From Chitinophaga filiformis (GTDB lineage: Bacteria; Bacteroidota; Bacteroidia; Chitinophagales; Chitinophagaceae), in contig NZ_FNBN01000012.1 in assembly GCF_900102545.1 (NCBI RefSeq), forward strand, positions 1 through 64,000: DNA of 64,000 nt, in the 5' to 3' direction. The notes beneath the pieces are model-generated. The model was not told the DNA's origin and searched no databases. It was given only the letters and a program-made list of their open reading frames with translations. The translations under genes were made by a program, and so were the position numbers. This document shows positions 23,824-33,452 of the stretch, in pieces; within the stretch, counting starts at the first letter, position 1, and the number at the start of each line of letters is the position of its first letter.

Positions 23824-24729
23824 TTACTGCTTTGATTTCAATTGACTCAATAAGTTATCGAAGCGCACCCAGTATATACCACAGTCTTTTTCACTTGTAC
23901 CCTTGGTATAAAACAAGTATTTACCATCTGGGGTCACATACTGTCCGAAACGGTGGGCCAACCCATTGTTAATTAGCGGGCCGAGGCTTTGTGGAGCACT
24001 CCAGGTGTTGTCTTTTTTCCGGAAGCTGATCCACAGCTCGCATTCGAAATCCTTAGTTTCTTTGGCGCTGATGATCATATAAGATTCGTCGGGTGCGACG
24101 TATAGGTCGCCATTGAAGCCCGGTGCGTTGAGCGGTTCACCTAAATTTTGGATGGAGGTGTCTTCGGGGGCAGGCGGCATTACGGCAAATTTCCATGCGG
24201 CCATGTCGTCCTGTTTTCCCCAGGTACCATTACTCCCTACGTATGCCCGTCCGCTGAGGGTCGGCATGTAATTATACAATACATACGAACGTTTGAGCCA
24301 TGATTGTGGCTTACCCCATTTCCCGTCCACCTTGTGCATTTGTTGGATGCCTGCATTGTCTGTCACCAGCAGGGTTTGCCCATCCATTGCAAAAGTAGGT
24401 GTTCCGTACTGGCTGGCCAGCAGGACAGGCCCCTGCCATTTGTTGGTCGCACTGTCGAACCGGAAATAACTTAATCGTTGGTGTTGGTTGCTGAACCATT
24501 CGTTATTGCTGCCGTAAAAAAACTCTTTCCCATCAGGAGAAAATGCAACCCGGGCGAGCACGAAATACCCCGAGTCTGTCAATAAGGTTGGTGCAAACCG
24601 TCTGGGAGTATCGTTGGGCGGTAACTGGTCAAGGTAGGCATGCGGGCCATTCCAGAAATTTTTCTGTTCCTGCGGAGAGCAGGACATTAATAGGTTGATC
24701 AGTATAAGAACGATCAGCATCATACGCAT
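23824..24729 (-). CDS. Lipoprotein with WD40-like/PD40 repeats
   Basis: 301 residues with a lipoprotein signal (LINLLMSC, Cys lipidation site at ~17). The body is a beta-propeller-type protein: FSPDGKEFFYGSN near residue 60 and VTPDGKYLFYTKGTS near 275 are PD40 (TolB-like) blades, with others such as FAMDGQTLLVT and VAPDESYMIIS between. Such lipoproteins bind proteins or sugars at the outer membrane in Bacteroidota. It is a single gene, divergent from the FecI-type sigma factor. Confidence 0.82.
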   Translation of the reverse strand: MRMMLIVLILINLLMSCSPQEQKNFWNGPHAYLDQLPPNDTPRRFAPTLLTDSGYFVLARVAFSPDGKEFFYGSNNEWFSNQHQRLSYFRFDSATNKWQGPVLLASQYGTPTFAMDGQTLLVTDNAGIQQMHKVDGKWGKPQSWLKRSYVLYNYMPTLSGRAYVGSNGTWGKQDDMAAWKFAVMPPAPEDTSIQNLGEPLNAPGFNGDLYVAPDESYMIISAKETKDFECELWISFRKKDNTWSAPQSLGPLINNGLAHRFGQYVTPDGKYLFYTKGTSEKDCGIYWVRFDNLLSQLKSKQ

Positions 24730-24987
24730 AGAAAATAAGTTTCCGGTAAAACTAAATGACCCGTTTGAACCCTGTCATTTCATTTCCCGTCAAAATGCAT
24801 CAAGTTGCTTCATTTTATATCTTTATCATATTCAGCATGTTACAGGGGACTGTTTTCAACTGTGGCAGTTTGTGAGCATGGTGCCACCTTTGCTCCTAAG
24901 ACAACAAATAACGGATCAGGCGGTGCCTATAGACGGGTACATTGTAAAGCCTTCTGAAATCTCCCGCTTTTTTCTAATTTTGACGCA

Positions 24988-25566
24988 ATGGGGTTCTTAC
25001 TACATGCCGATGATAAAGAGCTGGTTGTCATGCTACAGGCAGGCGACAATGATGCTTTTACTGAACTTTACAACAGGTATAAAAAGCCCCTGATCATACA
25101 TAGTTATAAGAAAACCGGCGATCTTGAGGACGCGAAGGAAATAGTGCAGGAGGTGTTTTCTACGCTATGGAGCCAACGTGAGCAGCTTCCGCCCATTCTG
25201 CACGTATCTGCCTATTTATATACAATGGTCCGTAATAAAGTATTGAACTATATAGAGCATAAGCAGGTAGAGGCCCGGTATGCGCTTAATTTTCAAAACT
25301 TTATGGATGAAGGGTACAATGCTTCCGATATTCAGATCCGGGAAAAGGAATTACAGCAAATGATTGACAAGGAGATTGCAGCACTTCCTCCCAAAATGCG
25401 GGAAGTATTCATCCTGAGCCGAAAGGAACATCTTTCCCACAAAGAAATCGCTGAGCGACTCAATATCTCCGAGTTTACCGTGAAGAACCATATTAAAGGC
25501 GCATTGAAGATCCTGCGTTTGAAGATCGGGTTATGCACCCTGATCGCCCTGCATTATTTTTTATAA
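24988..25566 (+). CDS. ECF sigma factor, FecI-like
   Basis: 192 residues: region 2 with LYNRYKKPLIIHSYKKTGDLEDAKEIVQEVF and region 4 with LPPKMREVFILSRKEHLSHKEIAERLNIS. It belongs to the Bacteroidota FecI-like sigma-70 group that activates one TonB-dependent receptor operon. The next gene is its FecR anti-sigma partner (52 bp gap), then SusC with an STN domain, SusD and a TlpA protein. The TAATTTTG just before the start is too close to be its promoter unless translation begins downstream (Met15 is an alternative start). Confidence 0.93.
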   Translation: MGFLLHADDKELVVMLQAGDNDAFTELYNRYKKPLIIHSYKKTGDLEDAKEIVQEVFSTLWSQREQLPPILHVSAYLYTMVRNKVLNYIEHKQVEARYALNFQNFMDEGYNASDIQIREKELQQMIDKEIAALPPKMREVFILSRKEHLSHKEIAERLNISEFTVKNHIKGALKILRLKIGLCTLIALHYFL

Positions 25567-25617
25567 AAATTTTCATTTCCACTAGCCCTTCCCTCTTTTC
25601 TGGCTGTCATACATTAT

Positions 25618-26736
25618 ATGGGAGTCTCATTTAAGGCGCTGCTACATAAATATAATGCCGGAGAATGCACTCCGGAGGAGAAAGCGATCATTGAATCATG
25701 GTATGATCAGCTGGAGCTACCAGATCTGGAGGAGCTTACGGATGATCAGTTGCTTGAAATAGAACTACTTATCCCTCACTTACCAACCAAACAGCGGAAC
25801 CGCCTGCCATGGATGTCTGTGGCGGCGGCTGTAGCTGTACTGGTGATAGCAGGAGGATATTTTTGGTACCACTTCAGGAATGTACCGGAACGTCAGCCCG
25901 TAGCGGTGACACAACATGATGCCCCTCCCGGGTCTAACAAGGCCGTGCTTACACTGGCCAATGGCCAGCACATTATACTGGAAGATGCTATGGAAGGAGA
26001 GCTGGCACAACAGGGTGGTATCATCATTAAAAAGAAAGCCGAAGGAGAACTGAACTATTCCGGTGAAGAAATACCGGACGATGAGGCGCCTGTTATGATC
26101 AATACGGTAAGTACCCCAAGGGGAGGACAACATCATCTGGTACTGGCAGACGGTACACAGGTGTGGTTGAATGCTGCTTCCTCTGTTACTTACCCGGTTG
26201 CTTTCAAAGGCGGGGAACGTGCAGTTGAAATTACCGGGGAGGCTTTCTTTGAAGTTGCACAACGTGCCGATCAGCCGTTCAGGGTTGTTTGTAAGGGACA
26301 AAGAATCGATGTATTAGGAACTCATTTTAACGTAAACGCGTATCCGGATGAACCGGTGATTAAAACTACCCTATTACAGGGTGCCGTTCGTGTAACAGCT
26401 GACGGTGGCGAAAGTGCTGTATTGAAACCGGGGCAACAGGCTATTTTGAACAATCTGCAACATGTGAAGGTAAGCGCTGTAGATCCTGAGGTGGCTATTG
26501 ACTGGAAGGAGGGGGATTTTATATTTAAGAACGAAACCCTGCCGGATATTATGCGAAAAGTGTCCAGGTGGTACGATGTGGACGTGGATTATGGACATTA
26601 TAGTCACAGCACGCTGACTTTTAGCGGGGAGATATCCCGGTCACGGAATCTATCGGTAGTACTAAAAATGCTGGAAAGTACTGCGGCAGTAAAATTTACA
26701 GTGAAGAACAATCATATTACTATAGCTGACCAATAA
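25618..26736 (+). CDS. FecR-family anti-sigma factor
   Basis: 372 residues: cytoplasmic N-terminal region (1-60), one membrane helix at ~66-84, a FecR domain (~170-270, containing STPRGGQHHLVLADGTQVW, ITGEAFFEVAQ and VLGTHFNVNAY), and a C-terminal DUF4974 domain (~300-372). The periplasmic part receives a signal from the STN domain of the cognate SusC receptor and controls the sigma factor. All of these partners are encoded next to it. Confidence 0.94.
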   Translation: MGVSFKALLHKYNAGECTPEEKAIIESWYDQLELPDLEELTDDQLLEIELLIPHLPTKQRNRLPWMSVAAAVAVLVIAGGYFWYHFRNVPERQPVAVTQHDAPPGSNKAVLTLANGQHIILEDAMEGELAQQGGIIIKKKAEGELNYSGEEIPDDEAPVMINTVSTPRGGQHHLVLADGTQVWLNAASSVTYPVAFKGGERAVEITGEAFFEVAQRADQPFRVVCKGQRIDVLGTHFNVNAYPDEPVIKTTLLQGAVRVTADGGESAVLKPGQQAILNNLQHVKVSAVDPEVAIDWKEGDFIFKNETLPDIMRKVSRWYDVDVDYGHYSHSTLTFSGEISRSRNLSVVLKMLESTAAVKFTVKNNHITIADQ

Positions 26737-26830
26737 AAGATCACAATTATTTATCAACCAACACATTAAAATGCAATGACAGTAATTCAATGATCACCTA
26801 TACCTACGAAAAAGCCGAGCTCAAACAGAA

Positions 26831-26858
26831 AACCGGAAGTGGTGGAACACTTCCGGTT
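26831..26858. other. Hairpin between fecR and susC-like genes
   Basis: AACCGGAAGTG pairs with CACTTCCGGTT across 6 nt without a following T tract. It may attenuate transcription or stabilise mRNA between the regulatory pair and the receptor genes. Confidence 0.5.
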
Positions 26859-26986
26859 AAGGCTTTGCTTAGGTACTGATACTGGTGTGGCCGGTCTCAG
26901 GCTAAACATTATTCATTAAACATTATTCGCGTAGCATACACAGCTTCGTGGGCAGGATTGCTTTGCGAATTAACTCAACCAAAATT

Positions 26987-29900
26987 ATGAATTTTTGTCC
27001 TGAAAAATCAGGCAGGTGGACAACCTGCGCACTAATGTTCTTGCGCATTATGAAATTGATCGTACTCATTCTCACTACAATCGGACTTGTACAGGCAAGT
27101 GCCAGTAGTTATGCACAGAAGGTCACGCTTAACATGGAAAAGACACCGCTCTCGCAGGTGTTTAAAGAGATCAGGAAACAGACGGGGTATGACTTCTTTT
27201 ATACCGATGATATGCTGAATGCCAGCAAGCCGGTGACTGTTCATGTGAAAGATCTTGACCTCCCCGCAGTACTTAATAAATGTCTGGTCAATCAACCGCT
27301 TGGTTATAGTATTGAGAATAATATTATTCTGATCCATGCGAAATCCATCACCAGAGAACCGGCTCCTCCCAGAATGGTGACTGGCATCGTGATGGATGAA
27401 CATAATAATTACCTTCCGGGCGTAACTGTAAAGGTGAAAGGAGATCTCCAACGGGTGACCCTGACCAATGAAAAAGGAAGTTTTACAATCATCATTCCCG
27501 ATGAGAAAGCCGTATTGCAGTTTTCATCTGTGGGATTTGTGAGCCGGGAAGTGCTACCTGCAAACAATAGCGCCGGACCCTTAAAGGTGGTATTGCGAGC
27601 GGACATAGGAGATCTGGATCAGGTGCAGGTCATTGCTTATGGCTCGACCACCAAGCGGTTTAATACAGGGGATGTAACGACGATTACGGCAAAAGATATT
27701 GCGAAGAATCCTGTCAACAATGTGCTGGAAGCATTACAGGGAAAGGTGCCAGGCTTATTCATTCAACAGGTAACCGGCCAGCCGGGAGGTGCTTTTTCGC
27801 TCCGGTTGAGGAATGCAGCTAACTTTAGTTCGAACGCTCCTCCTCCGCTGATAGTAGTAGACGGTGTGACCTATCCGGGAGCTAAGCTACCTATGGAAAC
27901 AAATACCAATTATGGCACTGGTAACTTTTTACAGGGAGGTAATGGACTGAATTTCTTAAACCCTAATGATATTGAAAGCATCAGTGTGCTGAAAGATGCA
28001 GATGCCACCTCTCTATATGGTGCAGAAGGAGCTTACGGTGTGGTCCTCATTACGACAAAAAAAGCAAAGCCAGGACCGGCTACGCTGAATGTAAATGTGT
28101 ACGATGGTGTGTCCATGTTAGGTCAGCATGTGAAGCCGATGAATACCGCGCAATACCTCATGCTTCGCCGGGAGGCATTGAAGAATGATGGCACTGCTAT
28201 AGGAGACGGAGATCTCGATCTGAACGGGACTTACCCAGTGGACAGAGATAATAATTATCAAAAGCAGATGTTGGGTAATATGGCACAAACAGCCAATGTA
28301 AACCTGACTTACGGAGGTGGTACACAGACTTCCAGTTATATGGTAAGCGGCAGTCTCCGGAAGACGGGCAACATTCAGTTACATAAAGGCTCCATGGTGG
28401 ATGGTTCCATGCACTTTTCCATCAATACGAATACGAAGAATAATATGTTCAGTTATGCGGTTTCGGGCACTTATCTTTCGAATGTTAGTACCATGGTACC
28501 GATAGATTTTTCATCTGTAGCTGTATTCACGCCGCCTAATGCACCTGCTCCTTTCCTGCCTGATGGCAGTGTGAACTGGGAAAGTCCGATCAATACGCGC
28601 ATAGCAGATATAAACCGTACTTATCGTAATGTGACCAACAACTTACTTGGCAATATGAACCTCGTTTACCGGCCTTTGAAGCATGTGGCATTACGTGTGA
28701 ACCTTGGTTACAGTAATATCAACGGTCAGCAGTTAATGGGATTTCCTACCACTGCCATGCCTCCAAACAAGGTGGATGCCGCTGCCAATACATTTAGCAG
28801 CTTTCACCATTTTCAAACACGTAATGTAACCTTTGAACCCTATGCAGAGTATAATAATAACTTCTGGCAGAAAGGGGAGTTCAGCTTTAAGGTTGGCGGA
28901 AAGCTGGATAACAACCTCAGTACTGTTGATGAAATCTCTGGTACGGGTTTTCCCTCCGATGCGCTGCTCAGCAATCCTTCTGTGGCTACAAAAGTGTCAA
29001 CCGTCTACAGTCATACACCTTACCGGGATATCGGTATGTATGTCATCATGAAATACATCTGGGACCAGAAATATATTATTAATCTCAATGGAAGAAGGGA
29101 TGGTTCTACCCGTTTTGGCCCGGGTAAAAAGTTTGGCACTTTCGGCTCTGTAGCTGCTGCCTGGATTTTCAGCGAAGAGTCCTTTATCAAATATAGTCTG
29201 CCATTCCTGAGCTATGGAAAGCTCCGGGCCAGTACGGGTATAATTGGAGGAGATGCTGTGGGAGACTTTGCATATCTGAGTAAGTATGTGGCCGGCTCAG
29301 GTACCTATGCGGGAAAGACGACCCTTAGCCCGGGTAGCCTGGCGAACCCCGAGCTCAGCTGGGAACACAACAGGAATACTGAAGTAGGATTGGAACTGGG
29401 TTTCTTTAAAGACAGAGTACATGTGGAAGGAAATTACTACCGGAATATTGCTTCAAATCAATTGATCAGTATACCACTATCTACTGTAACTGGTTTTGGA
29501 GGCTTTCCAGTGAATACAGATGCGGTGATCCGCACCAGTGGATGGGAGATGAGCGTGAGCACCAACAACATCCGGAAGAAGGATTTCAACTGGACCACAC
29601 GATTTAATATATCTATTCCAACCAGTAAGCTGGTGAAGCTCCCTACTTACCGGAATCTGGGAATGAACTATGTATTGGATAAACCGGTTACCGGTACTAT
29701 GTTATTCAACTATGCCGGTGTAAACCCCGAAACAGGATATTTCAGTTATGTGAATGCCAAGGGTGAGAAGGGTGATTATCAGGCGATGGAATTAACAGAC
29801 GCGGATAAAACCCAGTTTGTTGACCTGGCGCCTAAGTATTATGGAGGGATCGGAAATACAATTACCTACAAACAGCTGTCACTGGATTTTTCTTTCACTT

Positions 29901-30313
29901 TTACCAAGCGGATGGCGATGAATGGATTGGCGCAGAACGGATTCCCGGTGGGTTACAATGGTTTAAACGGCCCTACTTACTGGCTGGACCGCTGGCAAAA
30001 GCCGGGAGATATTACTGAGGTGCCGCGTATGAGTGCTTCTATCATGAACCTGATCAACTTTTCACAATTATATGTAAACAGTACCGGTGCCTACAGTGAT
30101 GCCACTTATGCGAGGTTGCAAAACGTAAGCATCCGGTATAATTTCTCCGGCGCGCTGGTTTCGAAATTACATGCGAAGGATCTCTCCGTGTATGTGCAGG
30201 CACAGAACCTGTTCACCATTTCCAACCTTGGGGGACTTGATCCTGAAAACCTGAGCCTATCAGTAATACCACCGATGAGAGTGATCACCGGAGGTTTAAA
30301 TGTATCCTTCTAA
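26987..30313 (+). CDS. SusC/RagA-type TonB-dependent receptor with STN domain
   Basis: About 1108 residues. The signal region leads to SASSYAQ, followed by an STN domain (KVTLNMEKTPLSQVFKEIRKQ onward, ~35-105), a carboxypeptidase-regulatory-like domain (~120-205), the plug (VLEALQGKVPGLFIQQ; conserved VDGVTYPG; ISVLKDADATSLYG), then the 22-strand barrel ending in VSF. I start at ATG 26987; the long frame has an upstream GTG but the family begins MNFxP. The receptor imports a ligand with its SusD partner, and the STN domain ties it to FecR/FecI. The ligand is unknown; no degradative enzyme lies next to it. Confidence 0.95.
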   Translation: MNFCPEKSGRWTTCALMFLRIMKLIVLILTTIGLVQASASSYAQKVTLNMEKTPLSQVFKEIRKQTGYDFFYTDDMLNASKPVTVHVKDLDLPAVLNKCLVNQPLGYSIENNIILIHAKSITREPAPPRMVTGIVMDEHNNYLPGVTVKVKGDLQRVTLTNEKGSFTIIIPDEKAVLQFSSVGFVSREVLPANNSAGPLKVVLRADIGDLDQVQVIAYGSTTKRFNTGDVTTITAKDIAKNPVNNVLEALQGKVPGLFIQQVTGQPGGAFSLRLRNAANFSSNAPPPLIVVDGVTYPGAKLPMETNTNYGTGNFLQGGNGLNFLNPNDIESISVLKDADATSLYGAEGAYGVVLITTKKAKPGPATLNVNVYDGVSMLGQHVKPMNTAQYLMLRREALKNDGTAIGDGDLDLNGTYPVDRDNNYQKQMLGNMAQTANVNLTYGGGTQTSSYMVSGSLRKTGNIQLHKGSMVDGSMHFSINTNTKNNMFSYAVSGTYLSNVSTMVPIDFSSVAVFTPPNAPAPFLPDGSVNWESPINTRIADINRTYRNVTNNLLGNMNLVYRPLKHVALRVNLGYSNINGQQLMGFPTTAMPPNKVDAAANTFSSFHHFQTRNVTFEPYAEYNNNFWQKGEFSFKVGGKLDNNLSTVDEISGTGFPSDALLSNPSVATKVSTVYSHTPYRDIGMYVIMKYIWDQKYIINLNGRRDGSTRFGPGKKFGTFGSVAAAWIFSEESFIKYSLPFLSYGKLRASTGIIGGDAVGDFAYLSKYVAGSGTYAGKTTLSPGSLANPELSWEHNRNTEVGLELGFFKDRVHVEGNYYRNIASNQLISIPLSTVTGFGGFPVNTDAVIRTSGWEMSVSTNNIRKKDFNWTTRFNISIPTSKLVKLPTYRNLGMNYVLDKPVTGTMLFNYAGVNPETGYFSYVNAKGEKGDYQAMELTDADKTQFVDLAPKYYGGIGNTITYKQLSLDFSFTFTKRMAMNGLAQNGFPVGYNGLNGPTYWLDRWQKPGDITEVPRMSASIMNLINFSQLYVNSTGAYSDATYARLQNVSIRYNFSGALVSKLHAKDLSVYVQAQNLFTISNLGGLDPENLSLSVIPPMRVITGGLNVSF

Positions 30314-30325
30314 CTAATTAATGAG

Positions 30326-31735
30326 ATGAAAATGAAAATCAGCATCATAAAATTACTGGCATTAGCACTGCTGTTCACCAGCTGCCAAAAGTACCTGGAC
30401 AATGGTCAGCTCCCTGCGGGCACGATTGGCGGTTCCGACGCATATATATCAGACAATTCAATATCAGCAATTGTGACCGGCTCTCTGGCTGCGCTGAACG
30501 GAAGTGGACCTGATGATTTTCCAGGGCTTACCGGTTTGTATACAGACGAATTATTGCCCATGCCTAATACATCAGCGAATAATAAGATCCACATGTGTTA
30601 CGAAGATGCTATTTCACCTGCTACTGTGAATTTCTGGTCATCTACCTATAGCAAGATCTATGCTTTAAATCTGGCAATAGAAGGGATCAATGCTACAAAT
30701 GCCCAGTTGTATTTTAAAAACCAGTGGTTGGGTGAATGTTATTTTTTGCGGGCATTCAATTACTATTATCTGACGAATTTATATGGAGATGTGGCCCTGG
30801 CCTTAACGTCCGATTTTAATGTAACCAATAAGTTATCGCGTGCGCCACAAAGCGATGTGTACCGGCAGATCATTAGTGATCTGAAGATGGCGACATCCAT
30901 GTTGCCGGCTACTTACAGGGATGGTTATGGGTCGGTAACTGCTGACAGGGCCCGGCCGAATCTTCGCACGGCACAGGCGCTGCTGGCAAAGATGTACCTG
31001 GCTACAGGAGAATGGCAGCGAGCGGCAGATATGGCGGATTCTGTGATTGCCGACAATGATACTTACAAGCTGGTAGGGCTGGCCGATGTATTTTTAAAGA
31101 ACAGCCAGGAGACGATTTGGTCAATGGCCATGATAGACGATAGGATAACAGCTGAATTCGAGAGTTATAACAACTCTATGCCGGCTACAGTGACCACCGA
31201 GCCTGTGTCTACTTACCTGGTACAGGTACAGTTAACGGATGATCTGCTGAACAGTTTTGAGCCTAACGACGGCCGGTATACGAACTGGGTGAGGGCCACT
31301 ACCTATACTGGCATCACACCTACTGCCACTTATTATTTCCCTAACAAGTACAAATCAGTAGCTAATGGTGCTGAGCGGTCTATGATACTACGGCTGGCGG
31401 ATATCTACCTGGTAAGAGCAGAAGCAAGAACCGCATTGAAAAACCTGAGTGGAGCACAGGAAGATATTAATGTAGTCAGAAGCCGCGCAGGACTATCAAA
31501 TACAACCGCATCGACGGAAACAGAACTCCAGGCGGCCATAGCACAGGAGCGTCGGGTAGAGCTGTTCACTGAAATGGGGAACCGCTTTTTTGACCTGAGA
31601 CGCACAGGCAAGCTGGATGCTGCCATGATTGCTGCAAAAGGTAATGGTATCTGGACCGCTTATAAACAATTCTGGCCGATACCACCATCGGAAATTACTT
31701 ACAATCCTAATCTTACTCAAACTTTTGGATACTAA
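30326..31735 (+). CDS. RagB/SusD-type outer-membrane lipoprotein
   Basis: 469 residues with lipobox LFTSC (Cys at ~19-20). The N-terminal TPR-like helical part includes LAIEGINATNAQLYFKNQWL and FLRAFNYYYLTNLYGDV, and the C-terminal SusD motifs RLADIYLVRAEA and RRVELFTEMGNRFFDLRRTG are clear. It caps the SusC receptor and binds the ligand at the cell surface. It starts 12 bp after the SusC gene. Confidence 0.95.
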   Translation: MKMKISIIKLLALALLFTSCQKYLDNGQLPAGTIGGSDAYISDNSISAIVTGSLAALNGSGPDDFPGLTGLYTDELLPMPNTSANNKIHMCYEDAISPATVNFWSSTYSKIYALNLAIEGINATNAQLYFKNQWLGECYFLRAFNYYYLTNLYGDVALALTSDFNVTNKLSRAPQSDVYRQIISDLKMATSMLPATYRDGYGSVTADRARPNLRTAQALLAKMYLATGEWQRAADMADSVIADNDTYKLVGLADVFLKNSQETIWSMAMIDDRITAEFESYNNSMPATVTTEPVSTYLVQVQLTDDLLNSFEPNDGRYTNWVRATTYTGITPTATYYFPNKYKSVANGAERSMILRLADIYLVRAEARTALKNLSGAQEDINVVRSRAGLSNTTASTETELQAAIAQERRVELFTEMGNRFFDLRRTGKLDAAMIAAKGNGIWTAYKQFWPIPPSEITYNPNLTQTFGY

Positions 31736-31737
31736 TA

Positions 31738-32850
31738 ATGAAAAGAATAATTATCGCGGGCCTGACGCTTTTATTTACAGGTGGTGCAGCTGCACAAAAC
31801 CATTATACAATACAAGGTCAGCTCAGTAAAGTGAAGATGCCGGCAAAGGCATACCTGATCTATTCATATGGCTGGTCGAATCAGCAGACACTGGATTCTG
31901 CGAAGTTATCAGGTGGCAAATTTACATTCAAGGGAGTTATCACAGATCCGGAGAAGGTAAGTATTGTGATTGGAGAAAGCGAGGATGCAATCACTTTTTA
32001 CCTGGAACCGGGAGTGATCAGTATTAAAGGTACAAATTCACTAGCACATGCAGTGGTGAAGGGTGGCAAGATTAATGCGCAAAATGTTGTCTATTACAAG
32101 GAGGTAATGGCATCAGGTGATGCACTTTCATCGCAGCTGGATGAAACCTATAAGAAAGCTACTGCTGAGCAGCTCAAAGATACTACGTTTATAGCAGCTT
32201 TGTATGATAGAGCAAAGCAGATGATGAAGCAACGGGATTCCCTGAAATATGCTTATATCATGCATCACCCCGATTCCTATATAAGTCTTGAGGCTTTGAT
32301 AGAACTGGCTGGCGGCGATCTTCCCATTACACAGGTAGGGGCGCTGTTTAAACAGCTGTCTCCTGAGGTAAGGAACACTCCTGTAGGGAAAAGACTGGGA
32401 AATGAATTGTTTGATACGGGTCCGACGTCAATCGGATCTATTGCACCAGATTTTACAGAAAATGATGTGAACGGGCAACCCGTACGTTTATCTGATTTCA
32501 GGGGGAAATATGTGCTGCTGGATTTCTGGGCATCCTGGTGTGGACCCTGCCGCGCGGAAAACCCTAATGTTGTTAAAGTATATAATAAGTATAAGGACCG
32601 GAATTTTACTGTGCTGGGGGTATCATTAGATCAGGCAGGTAAGAAGGACGCCTGGCTGGCCGCAATACAGCATGACGGACTGACCTGGACGCAGGTTTCG
32701 GACATGAATTACTGGAATAATGCGGCTGCGAAATTGTATAATATAAAGGCGATACCTCAAAACTTCCTGATCGATCCTAATGGAAAGATAGTAGGGAAGA
32801 ACCTGAGAGGGGAAGCGTTGGAGAGCGAGTTGGCGAGGATTATTCAGTAG
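31738..32850 (+). CDS. TlpA-type thioredoxin lipoprotein/periplasmic protein with DUF4369
   Basis: 370 residues: signal peptide (to GGAAAQ), N-terminal DUF4369 domain (~20-115), helical linker, and a C-terminal TlpA/AhpC-like thioredoxin domain (~240-370) with Cys268-Gly-Pro-Cys271 and the cis-Pro loop AIPQNFLI. It is a periplasmic thiol-disulfide reductase. Its stop-start spacing of 2 bp from SusD shows tight coupling. FecI-FecR-SusCD-TlpA groups are common in Chitinophagaceae, but the purpose of the thioredoxin partner is not established. Confidence 0.94.
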   Translation: MKRIIIAGLTLLFTGGAAAQNHYTIQGQLSKVKMPAKAYLIYSYGWSNQQTLDSAKLSGGKFTFKGVITDPEKVSIVIGESEDAITFYLEPGVISIKGTNSLAHAVVKGGKINAQNVVYYKEVMASGDALSSQLDETYKKATAEQLKDTTFIAALYDRAKQMMKQRDSLKYAYIMHHPDSYISLEALIELAGGDLPITQVGALFKQLSPEVRNTPVGKRLGNELFDTGPTSIGSIAPDFTENDVNGQPVRLSDFRGKYVLLDFWASWCGPCRAENPNVVKVYNKYKDRNFTVLGVSLDQAGKKDAWLAAIQHDGLTWTQVSDMNYWNNAAAKLYNIKAIPQNFLIDPNGKIVGKNLRGEALESELARIIQ

Positions 32851-32955
32851 TTATTATTTTATTTTTCGAACCATGCTTTTTGTCCAATGATGAGTAAACC
32901 ATGAACCGATACTGCCAAACCTATATTGTTTATAAGGTTATCATGGTTTCAAGAA

Positions 32956-32984
32956 AAATGCCTCACTTTTTGTGAGGCATTTTA
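32956..32984 (+). terminator. Terminator region after the SusCD-TlpA operon
   Basis: AAATGCCTCAC pairs with GTGAGGCATTT, with a T-rich tail (TTTTATTTTATC). It is 106 bp after the TlpA stop. Confidence 0.7.
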
Positions 32985-32998
32985 TTTTATCTTAAATA

Positions 32999-33172
32999 TT
33001 ATTTTGTTTTTAGCAGTTCAATGGGAAATGGATGTTCTTTTAGCATGCGTTTAGCTTGTTCTATTTTTTTAATAATAAAAGGACTATTCCGCACAGCTTC
33101 TTCGGGAACAGTCAATTTTCCTATTACCGGTTTTTCCCTTTTATCAAGGAGTTTGGAAAATTTTGTAGACAT
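32999..33172 (-). CDS. Small basic protein, 57 residues
   Basis: ATG at 33170-33172 to TAA at 32999-33001 encodes 57 residues beginning MSTKFSKLLDKREK and ending PFPIELLKTK. It has a good ribosome-binding site (AAGGAAG) a few bases upstream and follows 10 bp after the stop of a DUF6934-like frame, suggesting a two-gene unit. It is Lys/Arg-rich and helical at the C terminus. I do not recognise the family; a small partner of a DUF6934 protein is inference. Confidence 0.65.
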   Translation of the reverse strand: MSTKFSKLLDKREKPVIGKLTVPEEAVRNSPFIIKKIEQAKRMLKEHPFPIELLKTK

Positions 33173-33182
33173 ATTTTCTTCC

Positions 33183-33449
33183 TTAATGAACCATAATATT
33201 AACCACTGTATTTGCTACTTTGGATAGCACTTTATTTCTATCTGCATTATTTGAAATAGTTAAATCATTTATCACCTTTTTACATTCATCCCAATCTCCA
33301 AAAGCCAGATTGTATACTACAGTCCCATCTATCCATTTCCCAATTTCATGGTAATCGACAACCTTCTTGATTGCGCCATTAGGGCCCTGGCTTTCAAACT
33401 CTAATCTGGCAAAGATTTCATTTGTTAGATAAGGATATTTGTATATGAG
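33183..33449 (-). pseudogene. Truncated DUF6934-like gene
   Basis: A minus-strand frame from just after a TAA (33450-33452) to TAA at 33183-33185 encodes KYPYLTNEIFARLEFESQGP, then NGAIKKVVDYHEIGKWIDG, YNLAFGDWDEC and ISNNADRNKVLSKVA-NTVV before stopping. This resembles DUF6934 proteins of Bacteroidota (FNLAFGDWD and the NN-D-KVL pattern are typical as I recall them), but it lacks a start codon and about 60 residues of the usual C-terminal part. The 5' end abuts the stop of the SnoaL-like gene. I call it a decayed or truncated gene. Confidence 0.55.
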
Positions 33450-33452
33450 TTA

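Noticed and set aside
24976..24983. TAATTTTG as the promoter of the sigma factor gene
   Set aside because: It lies only about 5 bp before the chosen start, too close for a transcript start unless translation begins at Met15.
26831..26858. Terminator between fecR and susC
   Set aside because: The hairpin is good but has no T tract, and the genes form a conserved functional unit; kept only as a hairpin.
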